From Actinomycetota bacterium (GTDB lineage: Bacteria > Actinomycetota > Actinomycetes > Streptosporangiales > Streptosporangiaceae): a DNA stretch of 9,907 nucleotides. This document shows, one piece after another, positions 1 through 7,245 of this stretch. The notes under the pieces were generated by a model, which was not told the origin of the DNA, searched no databases, and saw only the letters and a list, made by a program, of their open reading frames with translations. Within the stretch, counting starts at the first letter, position 1. Each line of letters begins with the position of its first letter. A program made the position numbers and the translations under genes. Location: assembly GCA_003168295.1 (NCBI GenBank), contig PMST01000127.1, positions 1 to 9,907 on the forward strand. The letters are read 5' to 3'.

Positions 1-781
1 TGTCCGCGATCTGCTGGCCCTGTTCCAGCGCACGGTAGAAGGCCGCGAGCGTTTGCGGGTGCTGCTTCGCCCACTGCTTGGTGGCCACGTAGCCTTCGAC
101 CGGGAAGCTTGTCGTGGCGCCCTGATTCAGGTCGGCCAGCGGCACGGCGCCGTAGGTCTCTTCCGCGATGCTCGCAAAGGGCTCGGGCAGCACGGCCGCG
201 TTGACGACGCCTTCACTGAGCTCCGCGGGTATCTGCGGAAACGGGTACTTGGTGACGAAGTGAACGTTTTTGGGGGAGATGCCGTGCTCGGTCAGGACCG
301 ACGCGGTCAGCAGGTACAAGATGTTGTTCGGCGCGTTGATGGCGACCGTCCGGCCCTTCAGATCGGCGAGGGACCTGATCGGCGAGGAGGGCATCGTGTA
401 CAGATCCTGGGCTCCCGGCTCCATCACCGACCCTTCGGCGAAGATGTCCAGGTTGGCCTGGCCGTCCTGCTGGGCCTGGATGTAGGAGACGTAATTGCCG
501 CCGGTGATCTGGTATTTACCCTGCACCTGCTGGGCGATCGCGGTCTCGCTGCTGGTGACGAACGCCGGGGTGATGGTCAGTCCCTGCGCCTTGAACAGGC
601 CGTCGTAGTACGCGATGAAGAACCCCGCCGAGTCCAGGGCCGGAACGACCCCGACGGTCAGGGTCGCTTTTTCTCCGGACGGGTTCGTCACCGCCCCCCC
701 GGCTGCGGAGCATCCCGCGGCCAGCATCAGTGACAGGGCCGTGACCAGAAGCGCGGTACCCCGCACACGCCTGGTTCTCAT
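1..781 (-). CDS. NitT/TauT-family ABC transporter substrate-binding lipoprotein, 3' part outside the window
   Basis: This gene encodes the extracytoplasmic binding component of an ABC importer of the nitrate/sulfonate/taurine (NMT1/THI5-like) class. The first 260 residues are visible and the C-terminus lies beyond the left edge; family members are usually about 320-340 aa. The ATG at 781-779 follows an AGAAGGG Shine-Dalgarno on the minus strand with 8 nt spacing. The protein begins with a basic n-region (RTRRVR) and a hydrophobic core, followed by a lipobox ending at Cys24 (LAAGC), so it should be a membrane-anchored lipoprotein. The mature part has the family pattern: LTVGVVPALDSAGFF at 41-55, YYDGLFKAQGL at 58-68, then TGGNYVSYIQAQ at 93-104 and SLADLKGRTVAI at 137-148. 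The ligand cannot be read from sequence: sulfonate, taurine, nitrate and pyrimidine or thiamine precursors are all possible. Permease and ATPase partners are not visible on the right side. Confidence 0.9.
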   Translation of the reverse strand, partial: MRTRRVRGTALLVTALSLMLAAGCSAAGGAVTNPSGEKATLTVGVVPALDSAGFFIAYYDGLFKAQGLTITPAFVTSSETAIAQQVQGKYQITGGNYVSYIQAQQDGQANLDIFAEGSVMEPGAQDLYTMPSSPIRSLADLKGRTVAINAPNNILYLLTASVLTEHGISPKNVHFVTKYPFPQIPAELSEGVVNAAVLPEPFASIAEETYGAVPLADLNQGATTSFPVEGYVATKQWAKQHPQTLAAFYRALEQGQQIAD

Positions 782-1225
782 TTGGCTAACCCTTCTTCGC
801 CTAACCCAGTGGGCAGCATAGAGCAGTGGACGCGTTCAATTCGCACATTTGGTCAAAATCGGTAACGGGGCACCATCGGGGTATGACCAGCACAATAGAG
901 TAACAAGATGCTATTCATACGACACTAAGTGACAGCTGGGGCGTTCTCGCCCGATGTGTGATCTATGAGGCTGGTGAGGAACATCACAGCGCGTGGTGAT
1001 GCCGTGTCGCGGCCCTGGCCGACCCGGCCCGGCTCGGCGCCCTGATCGGCCGCCGGATCCCGCTGTCATCAAGGCAACACGTGCTCCCCTCCAGGACCAG
1101 GTGATGCAAAGGTCGCCGTAGACCTGACAAAATAAGCCCCTCTATCCCGAACGAGCAGTGGTAACACCGCCAGGCCAGCTTCTCTGTCGCCGGAGCCCTG
1201 GCCAGGCCAGGAAACGGAGCACGTA
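782..1225. other. Intergenic region between two divergent genes, no intact gene
   Basis: These 444 nt separate the divergent binding-protein and DUF3618 genes. I see no intact gene. Base composition is more mixed than in the genes, with an AT-richer patch around 840-930. On the minus strand, TATGCT (820-815) fits an actinobacterial -10 for the binding-protein gene but has no good -35 partner. A small perfect hairpin (GGGCG TTCT CGCCC) lies at 939-952. Around 1000-1059 the plus strand translates to a protein-like fragment that has a stop just upstream and no start codon. Just before the DUF3618 gene, CAGGCCAG occurs twice (1171-1178 and 1203-1210), and CTGGCC at 1198-1203 could pair with the first copy. 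None of these is strong enough to name as a regulatory site. Confidence 0.5.
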
Positions 1226-1486
1226 ATGGCGGACGCGGAGATCGAGTCGAAGCCGGTTGATCAGGACGCGCTGGTCGCGGACATCGACCGCACCCGCGCG
1301 GAACTAGCGCGCACCATCGATGCCATATCCGACCGGGTGAGCCCGAAGAAGAATGTCAACCGGGCGGTGGAGCAGATCCGCCAGCGAGTCAGTCAGATCG
1401 ACCCTCTCATAGCCGGGGCCGCCGCCGCGGCGGTCGTCGTCGGCCTGACCGCCCTGGTCCTGCTCCGCCGCCGCCGCAAGCACTGA
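1226..1486 (+). CDS. DUF3618 family small membrane protein
   Basis: This 86-aa protein has the DUF3618 signature: a short acidic N-terminus, then DIDRTRAELARTIDAISDRV (residues 20-39), a typical amphipathic helical start, then SPKKNVNRAVEQIRQRV. One transmembrane helix follows at roughly residues 60-80 (LIAGAAAAAVVVGLTALVLL), and a basic tail (RRRRKH) ends the protein. By the positive-inside rule the tail is probably cytoplasmic. The family is common in actinobacteria, often with phage-holin-like or DUF4235 cell-envelope proteins, and has no established biochemical function. Here neither companion is visible and the gene appears to stand alone. The ATG is supported by GGAG at 1216-1219 with 6 nt spacing. 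The family call is firm; any role in the envelope or in stress is only inference. Confidence 0.85.
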   Translation: MADAEIESKPVDQDALVADIDRTRAELARTIDAISDRVSPKKNVNRAVEQIRQRVSQIDPLIAGAAAAAVVVGLTALVLLRRRRKH

Positions 1487-1488
1487 GC

Positions 1489-1530
1489 CCCCGGGCCCCC
1501 GGGCCCCGCGTCCTGGATCCGGGCCCGGGG
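1489..1530. terminator. Bidirectional GC-rich hairpin between convergent genes
   Basis: A perfect 10-bp inverted repeat, CCCCGGGCCC (1489-1498) and GGGCCCGGGG (1521-1530), encloses a 22-nt loop. It lies directly after the DUF3618 stop codon and about 10 nt before the end of gcvH on the other strand. No T-tract follows on either side, so it is not a textbook rho-independent terminator. Actinobacterial terminators often lack the T-tract, and the position between convergent 3' ends supports a terminator shared by both genes. Confidence 0.55.
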
Positions 1531-1540
1531 CCGTGACGCG

Positions 1541-1942
1541 TCAGCCGGCGCTCTTGGTCAGCTCTTCGTACTCGGCCGCGGATAGCAGGTCGGTCGGCAG
1601 GGCCGCGTCGCCGTTGCCGTCCTGAGCCACCCGTACCCGGAACATCCAGCCGGCCGTGTACGGCTCGGCGTTGACCAGCGAGGGGTCGTCCTCCAGCTCG
1701 GCGTTGACCTCGATGACCTCACCGTCCACGGGGGAATACAGGTCGCTGACGGACTTGACCGATTCGACCTCGCCGCACGGCTCGCCCGCGGTGACGGTGG
1801 CGCCCGGGGTGGGCAGCGAAACAAAGACCACGTCGCCGAGTTGCTGGGCCGCGTAATCGGTGATGCCGATCGACGCCGAAGTGCCCTCGACTGACACCCA
1901 CTCGTGCTCCGGGGTGTAGTGCAGTTCGGCTGGAACACTCAT
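1541..1942 (-). CDS. gcvH: Glycine cleavage system H protein
   Basis: GcvH is the small lipoylated shuttle of the glycine cleavage complex. It carries the aminomethyl group from the P protein to the T protein and is then reoxidised by the L protein in the cytoplasm. The 133-aa product matches the usual length of about 127-130 aa. It starts with the family opening HYTPEHEWV (residues 8-16) and carries the lipoyl site in [20 protein letters not shown], with Lys63 as the expected modified residue. The later segment [21 protein letters not shown] is also characteristic. The ATG at 1942-1940 lies 2 nt after the gcvT stop, with AGGAGA inside the end of gcvT serving as Shine-Dalgarno, so the two genes are surely co-transcribed and probably translationally coupled. 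The P-protein gene gcvP is not in the window; splitting it from gcvTH is common in actinobacteria. Confidence 0.97.
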   Translation of the reverse strand: MSVPAELHYTPEHEWVSVEGTSASIGITDYAAQQLGDVVFVSLPTPGATVTAGEPCGEVESVKSVSDLYSPVDGEVIEVNAELEDDPSLVNAEPYTAGWMFRVRVAQDGNGDAALPTDLLSAAEYEELTKSAG

Positions 1943-1944
1943 CG

Positions 1945-3093
1945 TTATCGTCTCCTGGAGTAAAACGGCAGATCCGTCAGGTGCGCCGGGACAGCTTCGC
2001 CCCTGATGCCGACCAACAGGACGGCGCCCGCCAGGCTGGCGGCCGGGCGGTCAAGGTAAGCCATGGCGATGGGCACGCCCAGGGCGGGGGACGGGGCGCC
2101 GCTCGTGACGGTACCGCAGGTCCGGCCGTCCGCGAGCACGGGGTAGCCGTGCCGTGCGATCCGGCGGGACGCGATGGTCAGGCCGGCGAGATGCCGGCTC
2201 GGTCCGGCAGACGCGCGGGCGGCTAGGGCCTCGCGGCCGACGAACTCGCCCGGCTTGTCGAACTTCACCACCCGCCCTAGGCCCGCCTCAAACGGTGTCA
2301 CGTCCGGGCCGAGCTCGTTGCCGTACAGCGGCATCCCGGCCTCAAGCCGGAGCGTATCGCGGGCCGCCAGGCCGGCCGGGACCAGGCCGGCCCCGGCACC
2401 CTCGGCGGCTAGCACCGTCCAGACATGCTCGGCGTCCTGGGGCCGGCAGTACAGCTCGAAGCCGTCCTCGCCGGTGTACCCGGTTCGCGCCACCCAGGCC
2501 TCGCGCCCCGCGACCGCGCCGGACGCCCCGGCGTAATACTTCATGGCCCCCAGCTCGGGCAGTTGCGGAAACTCGGGTCCGACCGCATCCAGCCGGACCA
2601 GCGGGGCCAGGATCCCGGCCGCCGCGGGCCCCTGCACGGCGATGAGCGCGTAGTCCAGCGTCGCGTCCACGACGGCTGCGTCGTAGCCCGCCGCCCGGTC
2701 GGCGAGCGCGCCGGACACCGTCGCCGTATTAGAGGCGTTGGCGATGACCAGGAACTCCTGCTTGCCCTGCCGGTACACGACGAGGTCATCGAGCACTCCG
2801 CCGTCTTCGGCGCAGATCATCATGTACCTGGCCCGCCCCGGCGGCACCGCGGACGGCTGTCCGGTCAGCGCGTAGTCAAGCGCGGCTCCGGCGTCCGGCC
2901 CGGTCACGGCGATCTCGCCCATGTGGGAGAGGTCGAACAGGCCGGCCGCGCGGCGCACCGCGAGATGCTCGGCCGTCTCGCTGCCGTACCGAAGCGGCAT
3001 CTGCCAGCCGGCGAAGGAGGTCATCGTGGCCCCGAGCCGCTCATGGATTACATGCAGCGGCGTCTGCCTCGGCGGTTCCCCTGATGATGTCAC
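1945..3093 (-). CDS. gcvT: Glycine cleavage system T protein (aminomethyltransferase)
   Basis: GcvT releases ammonia from the aminomethyl-lipoyl arm of GcvH and passes the one-carbon unit to tetrahydrofolate, giving 5,10-methylene-THF. From a GTG at 3093 the protein has 382 aa and begins in the usual place, with [20 protein letters not shown] at 11-30. Family landmarks follow in order: [10 protein letters not shown] (51-60), [10 protein letters not shown] (98-107, containing the catalytic-region Asp pair 102/103), VIANASN (116-122, folate pocket), [11 protein letters not shown] (205-215) and [21 protein letters not shown] (241-261). The frame stays open upstream to an ATG at 3204 and another ATG at 3117, but these extensions run into the divergent dehydratase gene and add no family sequence, so I prefer GTG 3093. 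That GTG has no Shine-Dalgarno. TACCAT (3105-3100) fits a -10 box 6 nt before it, so the mRNA may be leaderless. Confidence 0.95.
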   Translation of the reverse strand: MTSSGEPPRQTPLHVIHERLGATMTSFAGWQMPLRYGSETAEHLAVRRAAGLFDLSHMGEIAVTGPDAGAALDYALTGQPSAVPPGRARYMMICAEDGGVLDDLVVYRQGKQEFLVIANASNTATVSGALADRAAGYDAAVVDATLDYALIAVQGPAAAGILAPLVRLDAVGPEFPQLPELGAMKYYAGASGAVAGREAWVARTGYTGEDGFELYCRPQDAEHVWTVLAAEGAGAGLVPAGLAARDTLRLEAGMPLYGNELGPDVTPFEAGLGRVVKFDKPGEFVGREALAARASAGPSRHLAGLTIASRRIARHGYPVLADGRTCGTVTSGAPSPALGVPIAMAYLDRPAASLAGAVLLVGIRGEAVPAHLTDLPFYSRRR

Positions 3094-3115
3094 CTGCGAA
3101 TGGTATGCCGGAACC
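3094..3115. promoter_or_regulatory. 22-nt divergent start region between gcvT and the dehydratase gene
   Basis: Only 22 nt separate the preferred gcvT start (GTG 3093, minus) from the dehydratase start (ATG 3116, plus). On the minus strand, TACCAT at 3105-3100 matches the actinobacterial TANNNT -10 and lies 6 nt before the GTG, the spacing expected for leaderless transcription. On the plus strand TATGCC (3104-3109) sits in the equivalent place before ATG 3116 but lacks the final T, so this side is weaker. If both are used, each promoter's upstream part lies inside the other gene's coding sequence, and polymerases would compete for the same DNA. Confidence 0.4.
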
Positions 3116-3397
3116 ATGGACCTTCTCACTGAGCCCGAGATCATCGCCGAACTTCCCGCCGTGCCGGCCTGGACCCGCGACGGCGACTCGATCAGCACCG
3201 TCACCGAGCGCGCCGATTTCCGCGACGCTCTGCTTTACCTCGGCGCCGTCGCCTACCTGGCGGAAAGCGCCAATCATCACCCCGACATCGCCATCGCGTG
3301 GAACCGGGTCACGCTGACCCTGAGCACGCACTCGGCCGGCGGCCTGACCGCGGCCGACTTCGCCCTGGCCCGCCAGATCTCGGCGCTCAGCTCATAA
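3116..3397 (+). CDS. 4a-hydroxytetrahydrobiopterin dehydratase (pterin-4a-carbinolamine dehydratase)
   Basis: This 93-aa cytoplasmic enzyme dehydrates 4a-hydroxytetrahydropterin to the quinonoid dihydropterin. It thereby recycles the cofactor after aromatic amino acid hydroxylation or clears non-enzymatically oxidised pterins. The whole family motif is present with correct spacing: E50-x3-H54-H55-P56-x5-W62-x9-H72, then D81. Length is typical for the PCD/DCoH family (about 90-110 aa). The N-terminus [19 protein letters not shown] is the usual short lead helix before the motif, which supports ATG 3116; the only upstream purine signal is a weak CGGAA. It is transcribed away from gcvT, a folate-dependent enzyme, which is a suggestive but unproven link. 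No pterin-dependent hydroxylase gene is visible. Family identity is firm; the physiological substrate in this organism is not known. Confidence 0.93.
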   Translation: MDLLTEPEIIAELPAVPAWTRDGDSISTVTERADFRDALLYLGAVAYLAESANHHPDIAIAWNRVTLTLSTHSAGGLTAADFALARQISALSS

Positions 3398-3425
3398 CGC
3401 GCCTGCCCGACGCGCCCGCCCGACA

Positions 3426-3439
3426 CGCCCGTCAGGGCG
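3426..3439 (+). terminator. Small hairpin after the dehydratase gene
   Basis: CGCCC (3426-3430), a GTCA loop and GGGCG (3435-3439) form a perfect 5-bp stem inside an 80-nt gap rich in CGCC and GGCG strings, so longer imperfect pairing is also possible. It lies about 29 nt after the dehydratase stop and 39 nt before the dxr start, with no T-tract. It may partly insulate dxr from upstream transcription. In DNA this GC-rich, such a hairpin may also occur by chance. Confidence 0.3.
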
Positions 3440-3477
3440 GCGGCGCGGTCACGACGCGGGTAGCGGACAATGGACCG

Positions 3478-4650
3478 GTGGAATCCCAGCTGACCGCGGC
3501 ACCTCGCGAGGTCGTGATCCTCGGTTCGACCGGCTCGATCGGCACCCAGGCCCTCGACATCATCCGGCGTAACCCGGCCCGCTTCCGGGTGGTGGCCCTG
3601 GCCGCCGGCGGCGGCCAGCCGGACCTGCTGGCCCGCCAGGCGGGCGAGTTCGGGGTGGCCGCGGTCGCCGTGGCGGACCCGGCCGCCCTGCCCGCGGTCC
3701 AAGCCGCCCTCCCGCCCGGCGCACCCGAGGTGATGGCCGGCCAGGACGCGGTCTGCGAGCTGGCCGGGTGGCCGTGTGACGTGGTGCTCAACGGCGTGAC
3801 CGGGGCGGCCGGGCTGCGGGCGACGCTCGCGGCGCTCGACGCCGGCCGGGTGCTGGCCCTGGCCAACAAGGAGTCGCTGATCATCGGCGGGTCGCTGGTG
3901 ACCAGCCGGGCCAAGCCCGGGCAGATCGTACCGGTGGATTCCGAGCACTCCACGATCGCGCAGTGCCTGCGGGCCGGACGCGCCGAGGAGGTGCTCCGGC
4001 TCGTGCTGACCGCGAGCGGCGGGCCCTTCCGGGGCTGGCACCGTGACCGGCTGGAGGCCGTCACCCCGCAGCAGGCCCTGGCCCATCCCACCTGGAACAT
4101 GGGCCCGCTGGTCACCATCAATTCCGCCACGCTAGTGAACAAGGGCCTGGAGGTGATCGAGGCCCACCTGCTTTTCGGCTTTTCCCTGGACCGGATCGAT
4201 GTGGTGGTGCACCCGCAGTCGATCGTGCATTCCATGGTGGAGTTCTCCGACGGCGCGACGATTATCCAGGCGTCTCCGCCGGACATGCGGCTGCCGATCT
4301 CGCTGGGTATGGCCTGGCCAGACCGGGTACCCGAGGCCATACCCGGGCTGGACTGGTCGGCGGCGGCGACATGGACGTTCGAGCCGCTCGACGACACCGC
4401 CTTCCCCGCGGTCGCCCTGGCCCGCGAGGCGGCCACCGCGGGCGGCACCGCGCCTGCCGTCTACAACGCCGCGAACGAGGCCTGCGTAGCGGACTTCCTG
4501 GCGGGCCGGATCAGCTTCCCCCGCATCGTCGACACCGTAGCCCGGATACTCTCAGAGCATGACGTTGCGCGCACGGCCGTGACGAACGTGGCCGACGTGC
4601 TGGCCGTCGACGACTGGGCCAGGCGGCGCGCCCGGGAGCTGAACCCGTAA
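3478..4650 (+). CDS. dxr: 1-deoxy-D-xylulose 5-phosphate reductoisomerase
   Basis: Dxr (IspC) converts 1-deoxy-D-xylulose 5-phosphate to 2-C-methyl-D-erythritol 4-phosphate with NADPH and a divalent metal; this is the committed cytosolic step of the MEP isoprenoid pathway and the target of fosmidomycin. From GTG 3478 the protein has 390 aa, as expected. The NADPH loop GSTGSIG is at 16-22, LANKES at 128-133, and VDSEHS at 153-158 supplies metal ligands Asp154 and Glu156. NKGLEVIEA at 221-229 supplies Glu225, equivalent to E. coli Glu231, and HPTWNMG at 203-209 carries the active-site His. The frame is open upstream to 3298, inside the dehydratase gene, but GTG 3478 is the only suitable start close to the conserved N-terminus. 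No Shine-Dalgarno precedes it; GACAAT at 3466-3471 could be a -10 for a leaderless transcript. Confidence 0.96.
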   Translation: MESQLTAAPREVVILGSTGSIGTQALDIIRRNPARFRVVALAAGGGQPDLLARQAGEFGVAAVAVADPAALPAVQAALPPGAPEVMAGQDAVCELAGWPCDVVLNGVTGAAGLRATLAALDAGRVLALANKESLIIGGSLVTSRAKPGQIVPVDSEHSTIAQCLRAGRAEEVLRLVLTASGGPFRGWHRDRLEAVTPQQALAHPTWNMGPLVTINSATLVNKGLEVIEAHLLFGFSLDRIDVVVHPQSIVHSMVEFSDGATIIQASPPDMRLPISLGMAWPDRVPEAIPGLDWSAAATWTFEPLDDTAFPAVALAREAATAGGTAPAVYNAANEACVADFLAGRISFPRIVDTVARILSEHDVARTAVTNVADVLAVDDWARRRARELNP

Positions 4651-4687
4651 GCCTCCCGGTAAGGGACGACGAGAAAGGCACGACCGG

Positions 4688-5890
4688 ATGGAAGCGCTCG
4701 GCGTGGTCATCTTCGTCGTCGCCCTGCTCTTCTCGGTGATGCTGCACGAGACCGGGCACTTCGTGATGGCGAAGAAGTTCGGCATGAAGGCCACCCGTTA
4801 CTTCGTCGGCTTCGGGCCGACGATCTGGTCCACCTGGCGGGGCGAGACCGAGTACGGGATCAAGGCCCTGCCGCTTGGCGGATTCGTCAAGATCATCGGA
4901 ATGCACTCGCTCGACGACGTGGAGGACCCGGCCGACGAGCCGAGGTCGTTCCGCCAGCAGCCGGCCTGGCAGCGGATCATCGTGCTCTGCGCCGGCTCGT
5001 TCATGCACGTCGTACTGGCCTTTCTGCTGTTCTTCGGGCTGGCCCTCGGTGTCGGCATCGCGAACCAGAACACCACCGAGCTGGGCACGATCAGTGCCTG
5101 CGTGTACCCGAACGTCACGGCCCTGGACAACGGCGTCGCCTGCACCGCATCGGACCAGGCATCTCCGGCCAAGCTGGCCGGGCTGCGGGTCGGTGACCAG
5201 GTGACCGCCTTCAACGGCCGGCACTACAGCAACTGGACGCAGCTCGGCGACGCGATCCGGGCCGCGCCGGTGGGATCGGCCGCGACCATCACCGTGCTGC
5301 GCGACGGTCAGACGGTCACGCTGCACACCACGCTGGCCTCCGTCTCCGGCCGCAGCGGTAGCTACCTGGGCATCGCGCCCGGTGTGGTCTTCCAGACGGC
5401 CAGCCCGGCGCGCGCCGTGACCTACGCGGGTTCGTTGTTCGGCCAGGTCGTAGTCGGCTCGGTCCAAGCCGCGACCGCGCTGCCCGGGGCGCTGCACGAC
5501 CTGTTCAACAAGAAGAAGCGGGCCGACACCGTCGGCGGGCAGGTCACCAGCATCTACGGTGCGGCCGCGGCCACCGGGGACGAGGTGGCGTCCAACCAGG
5601 GCTGGCAGTACAAGGTCAGCTTCGTGCTGCTGCTGATCGCGTCCTTGAACATCTTCGTCGGCGTGTTCAACATGCTCCCGCTGCTGCCGCTGGACGGCGG
5701 GCATGTCGCGATCGTGATCTGGGAGCGGATCCGGGCCTGGTTCGCGCATCTGCGCGGGCGCCCGGACCCCGGCCTGGTCGATATCTCCAAGGTGCTGCCA
5801 GTGTGCTTCAGCATCTTCATCTTGGTGATGTTCCTCGGCTTGATCCTGGTCGCGGCCGACATCGTGAACCCATTGAAGATCGCAGGTTAA
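4688..5890 (+). CDS. rseP: RseP/Rip1-type site-2 intramembrane zinc metalloprotease with PDZ domain
   Basis: This is a membrane-embedded S2P protease. Homologues cut transmembrane anti-sigma factors and other single-pass proteins after a first cleavage; E. coli RseP and Mycobacterium Rip1 are examples. The 400-aa protein has the zinc motif HETGH at 20-24 in the first membrane helix and the second metal-binding motif LPLDGGH at 333-339, with Asp336. A second helix spans about 98-120, and two more about 311-334 and 370-391. Between helices two and three is one PDZ-like domain (about 155-215, ASPAKLAGLRVGDQVTAFNG). Two cysteines, Cys138 and Cys152, lie in the extracytoplasmic stretch before it. 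The ATG follows AAAGG at 4674-4678. The gap after dxr is only 37 nt, so co-transcription is likely. The natural substrate is not known from the sequence. Confidence 0.93.
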   Translation: MEALGVVIFVVALLFSVMLHETGHFVMAKKFGMKATRYFVGFGPTIWSTWRGETEYGIKALPLGGFVKIIGMHSLDDVEDPADEPRSFRQQPAWQRIIVLCAGSFMHVVLAFLLFFGLALGVGIANQNTTELGTISACVYPNVTALDNGVACTASDQASPAKLAGLRVGDQVTAFNGRHYSNWTQLGDAIRAAPVGSAATITVLRDGQTVTLHTTLASVSGRSGSYLGIAPGVVFQTASPARAVTYAGSLFGQVVVGSVQAATALPGALHDLFNKKKRADTVGGQVTSIYGAAAATGDEVASNQGWQYKVSFVLLLIASLNIFVGVFNMLPLLPLDGGHVAIVIWERIRAWFAHLRGRPDPGLVDISKVLPVCFSIFILVMFLGLILVAADIVNPLKIAG

Positions 5891-6024
5891 TTCTCGGGTC
5901 GTTAGCCGACGCGTCCGTCAGCATCGGGTCCCGTCCGGTCCGCGGGTGGTGGAACAATGGTCGGGGTACAGGATTCGGGAGTGTCAGTCGAGCCTAGAGA
6001 GTGCCAACGGAACGGATGGGGGCT

Positions 6025-7179
6025 ATGAGTACTGACCTGGGAATGCCGCAAGCTCCGCCTGCGCCGCTGGCCGAGCGCCGGCTGTCCCGCCAGATCATGG
6101 TGGGTTCGGTGCCGGTGGGCGGCGGGGCGCCGGTGACGGTGCAGTCGATGACGACGACGCTGACCGCCAACGTGAACGCCACGCTGCAGCAGATCGCCGA
6201 GCTGACCGCCTCCGGCTGCCAGATCGTCCGGGTCGCGGTCCCGTCCCAGGACGACGCCGACGCGCTGCCCGCCATCGCGAAGAAGTCGCAGATCCCGGTG
6301 ATCGCCGACATCCACTTCCAGCCCAAGTACGTGTTCGCGGCGATCGACGCCGGGTGCGCGGCGGTCCGGGTGAACCCGGGCAACATCAAGCAGTTCGACG
6401 ACAAGGTCGCCGAGATCGCCCGCGCGGCCACCGACGCCGGGATCCCGATCAGGATCGGCGTCAACGCGGGCTCGCTGGACAAGCGGCTGCTGGCCAAGTA
6501 CGGCAAGGCGACCCCCGAGGCGCTGGTGGAGTCGGCGCTGTGGGAGTGCTCGCTGTTCGAGGAGCACGGGTTCCGCGACATCAAGATCTCGGTGAAGCAC
6601 CACGACCCGGTGGTGATGATCAACGCCTACCGGCAGCTCGCCCGCCAGTGCGACTACCCGCTGCACCTCGGGGTGACCGAGGCCGGGCCGACCTTTCAGG
6701 GCACGGTCAAGTCCGCGGTCGCGTTCGGCGCCCTGCTGGCTGAGGGCATCGGGGACACGATCCGGGTCTCCCTGTCCGCGCCGCCGGTGGAGGAAGTCAA
6801 GGTCGGCATCTCGATCCTGGAGTCGCTCGGGATGCGCCAGCGCCGCCTGGAGATCGTCTCCTGCCCCTCCTGCGGCCGGGCCCAGGTTGATGTGTACAAG
6901 CTCGCGGAAGAGGTCACCGCCGGGCTGGAGGGCATGGAGGTTCCGCTGCGGGTCGCGGTCATGGGCTGCGTGGTCAACGGCCCGGGCGAAGCCCGCGAGG
7001 CCGACCTGGGCGTCGCCTCGGGCAACGGCAAGGGCCAGATCTTCGTCCGCGGCAAGGTGATCGCCACCGTGCCGGAGTCCGCCATCGTCGAGACGCTGAT
7101 CGAGGAGGCCATGCGCCTCGCCGAGGCCGGCGCCGTCACCGACGGCGACGAGGGCAAGCCAGTCGTCACGACCTACTAA
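6025..7179 (+). CDS. ispG: 4-hydroxy-3-methylbut-2-en-1-yl diphosphate synthase (IspG/GcpE)
   Basis: IspG is the cytosolic [4Fe-4S] enzyme that reductively opens methylerythritol 2,4-cyclodiphosphate to HMBPP, the penultimate MEP step. The 384-aa product keeps the cluster ligands: Cys280 and Cys283 in [19 protein letters not shown], Cys315 in [11 protein letters not shown], and Glu322. The barrel segments VQSMTTT (39-45), [18 protein letters not shown] (93-110) and RVNPGNIK (115-122) are also intact. It is the short two-domain bacterial form. ATG 6025 gives the streptomycete-like N-terminus [11 protein letters not shown] 6001 and ATG 6016 are in frame and cannot be excluded, because Shine-Dalgarno signals here are poor. 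It lies 134 nt after rseP, perhaps in the same operon. The C-terminal tail PVVTTY and its stop codon are the first of three 29-nt repeat units. Confidence 0.96.
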   Translation: MSTDLGMPQAPPAPLAERRLSRQIMVGSVPVGGGAPVTVQSMTTTLTANVNATLQQIAELTASGCQIVRVAVPSQDDADALPAIAKKSQIPVIADIHFQPKYVFAAIDAGCAAVRVNPGNIKQFDDKVAEIARAATDAGIPIRIGVNAGSLDKRLLAKYGKATPEALVESALWECSLFEEHGFRDIKISVKHHDPVVMINAYRQLARQCDYPLHLGVTEAGPTFQGTVKSAVAFGALLAEGIGDTIRVSLSAPPVEEVKVGISILESLGMRQRRLEIVSCPSCGRAQVDVYKLAEEVTAGLEGMEVPLRVAVMGCVVNGPGEAREADLGVASGNGKGQIFVRGKVIATVPESAIVETLIEEAMRLAEAGAVTDGDEGKPVVTTY

Positions 7180-7245
7180 GCCGCCAGCCGGCCGTCACGG
7201 CCCACTAACTCGCAGGCCGGTCATCACGACCCGGTGAGGCTAGCC
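7159..7245. repeat. Three degenerate 29-nt tandem units across the ispG/deoR junction
   Basis: Units start at 7159, 7188 and 7217, exactly 29 nt apart. Each begins CCN(G)NCNTCACGNCC and has a stop codon in the same place (7177-7179 TAA, 7206-7208 TAA, 7235-7237 TGA). Units 1 and 2 match at about 21 of 29 positions. Read in the ispG sense the units give PVVTTY-stop, PAVTAH-stop and PVITTR-stop. Each core is a near-palindrome of the form NGTCGT-C-ACGACN: unit 2 is perfect (GGCCGT C ACGGCC), and a T-A pair in units 1 and 3 becomes C-G in unit 2. Unit 1 encodes the end of IspG, unit 2 is intergenic, and unit 3 covers the end of the convergent repressor gene. A role in termination is possible but unproven. 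Confidence 0.65.

Noticed and set aside
53..733. Plus-strand open frame of 226 codons at the left edge
   Set aside because: It mirrors the minus-strand binding lipoprotein, which reads cleanly as a known family with signal peptide and Shine-Dalgarno. The plus-strand product is Arg/Gly/Asp-rich and unrecognisable.
3040..3120. Glycine riboswitch in front of gcvT
   Set aside because: Glycine riboswitches often precede gcvT, but here only 22 nt separate gcvT from the divergent gene, which leaves no room for one in a leader.
3094..3204. N-terminal extension of GcvT up to ATG 3204 or ATG 3117
   Set aside because: The extension overlaps the divergent dehydratase gene and adds residues not found in GcvT proteins. 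GTG 3093 gives the normal family N-terminus.
3432..4448. Long open frame (338 codons) on the minus strand opposite dxr
   Set aside because: It is antisense to a complete, motif-confirmed dxr, and its Ser/Arg/Pro/Ala-rich translation is a by-product of GC-biased codons. No domain is recognisable.
4511..5749. Long open frame (412 codons) on the minus strand opposite rseP
   Set aside because: It lies antisense to rseP, which has both zinc-site motifs and all membrane helices. The antisense translation is Arg/Asp/Gln/Gly-rich low-complexity sequence with no family pattern.
7159..7245. The 29-nt repeats as a CRISPR array
   Set aside because: Units are directly adjacent with no spacers, are degenerate, and overlap coding ends of two genes. 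No cas genes are present.
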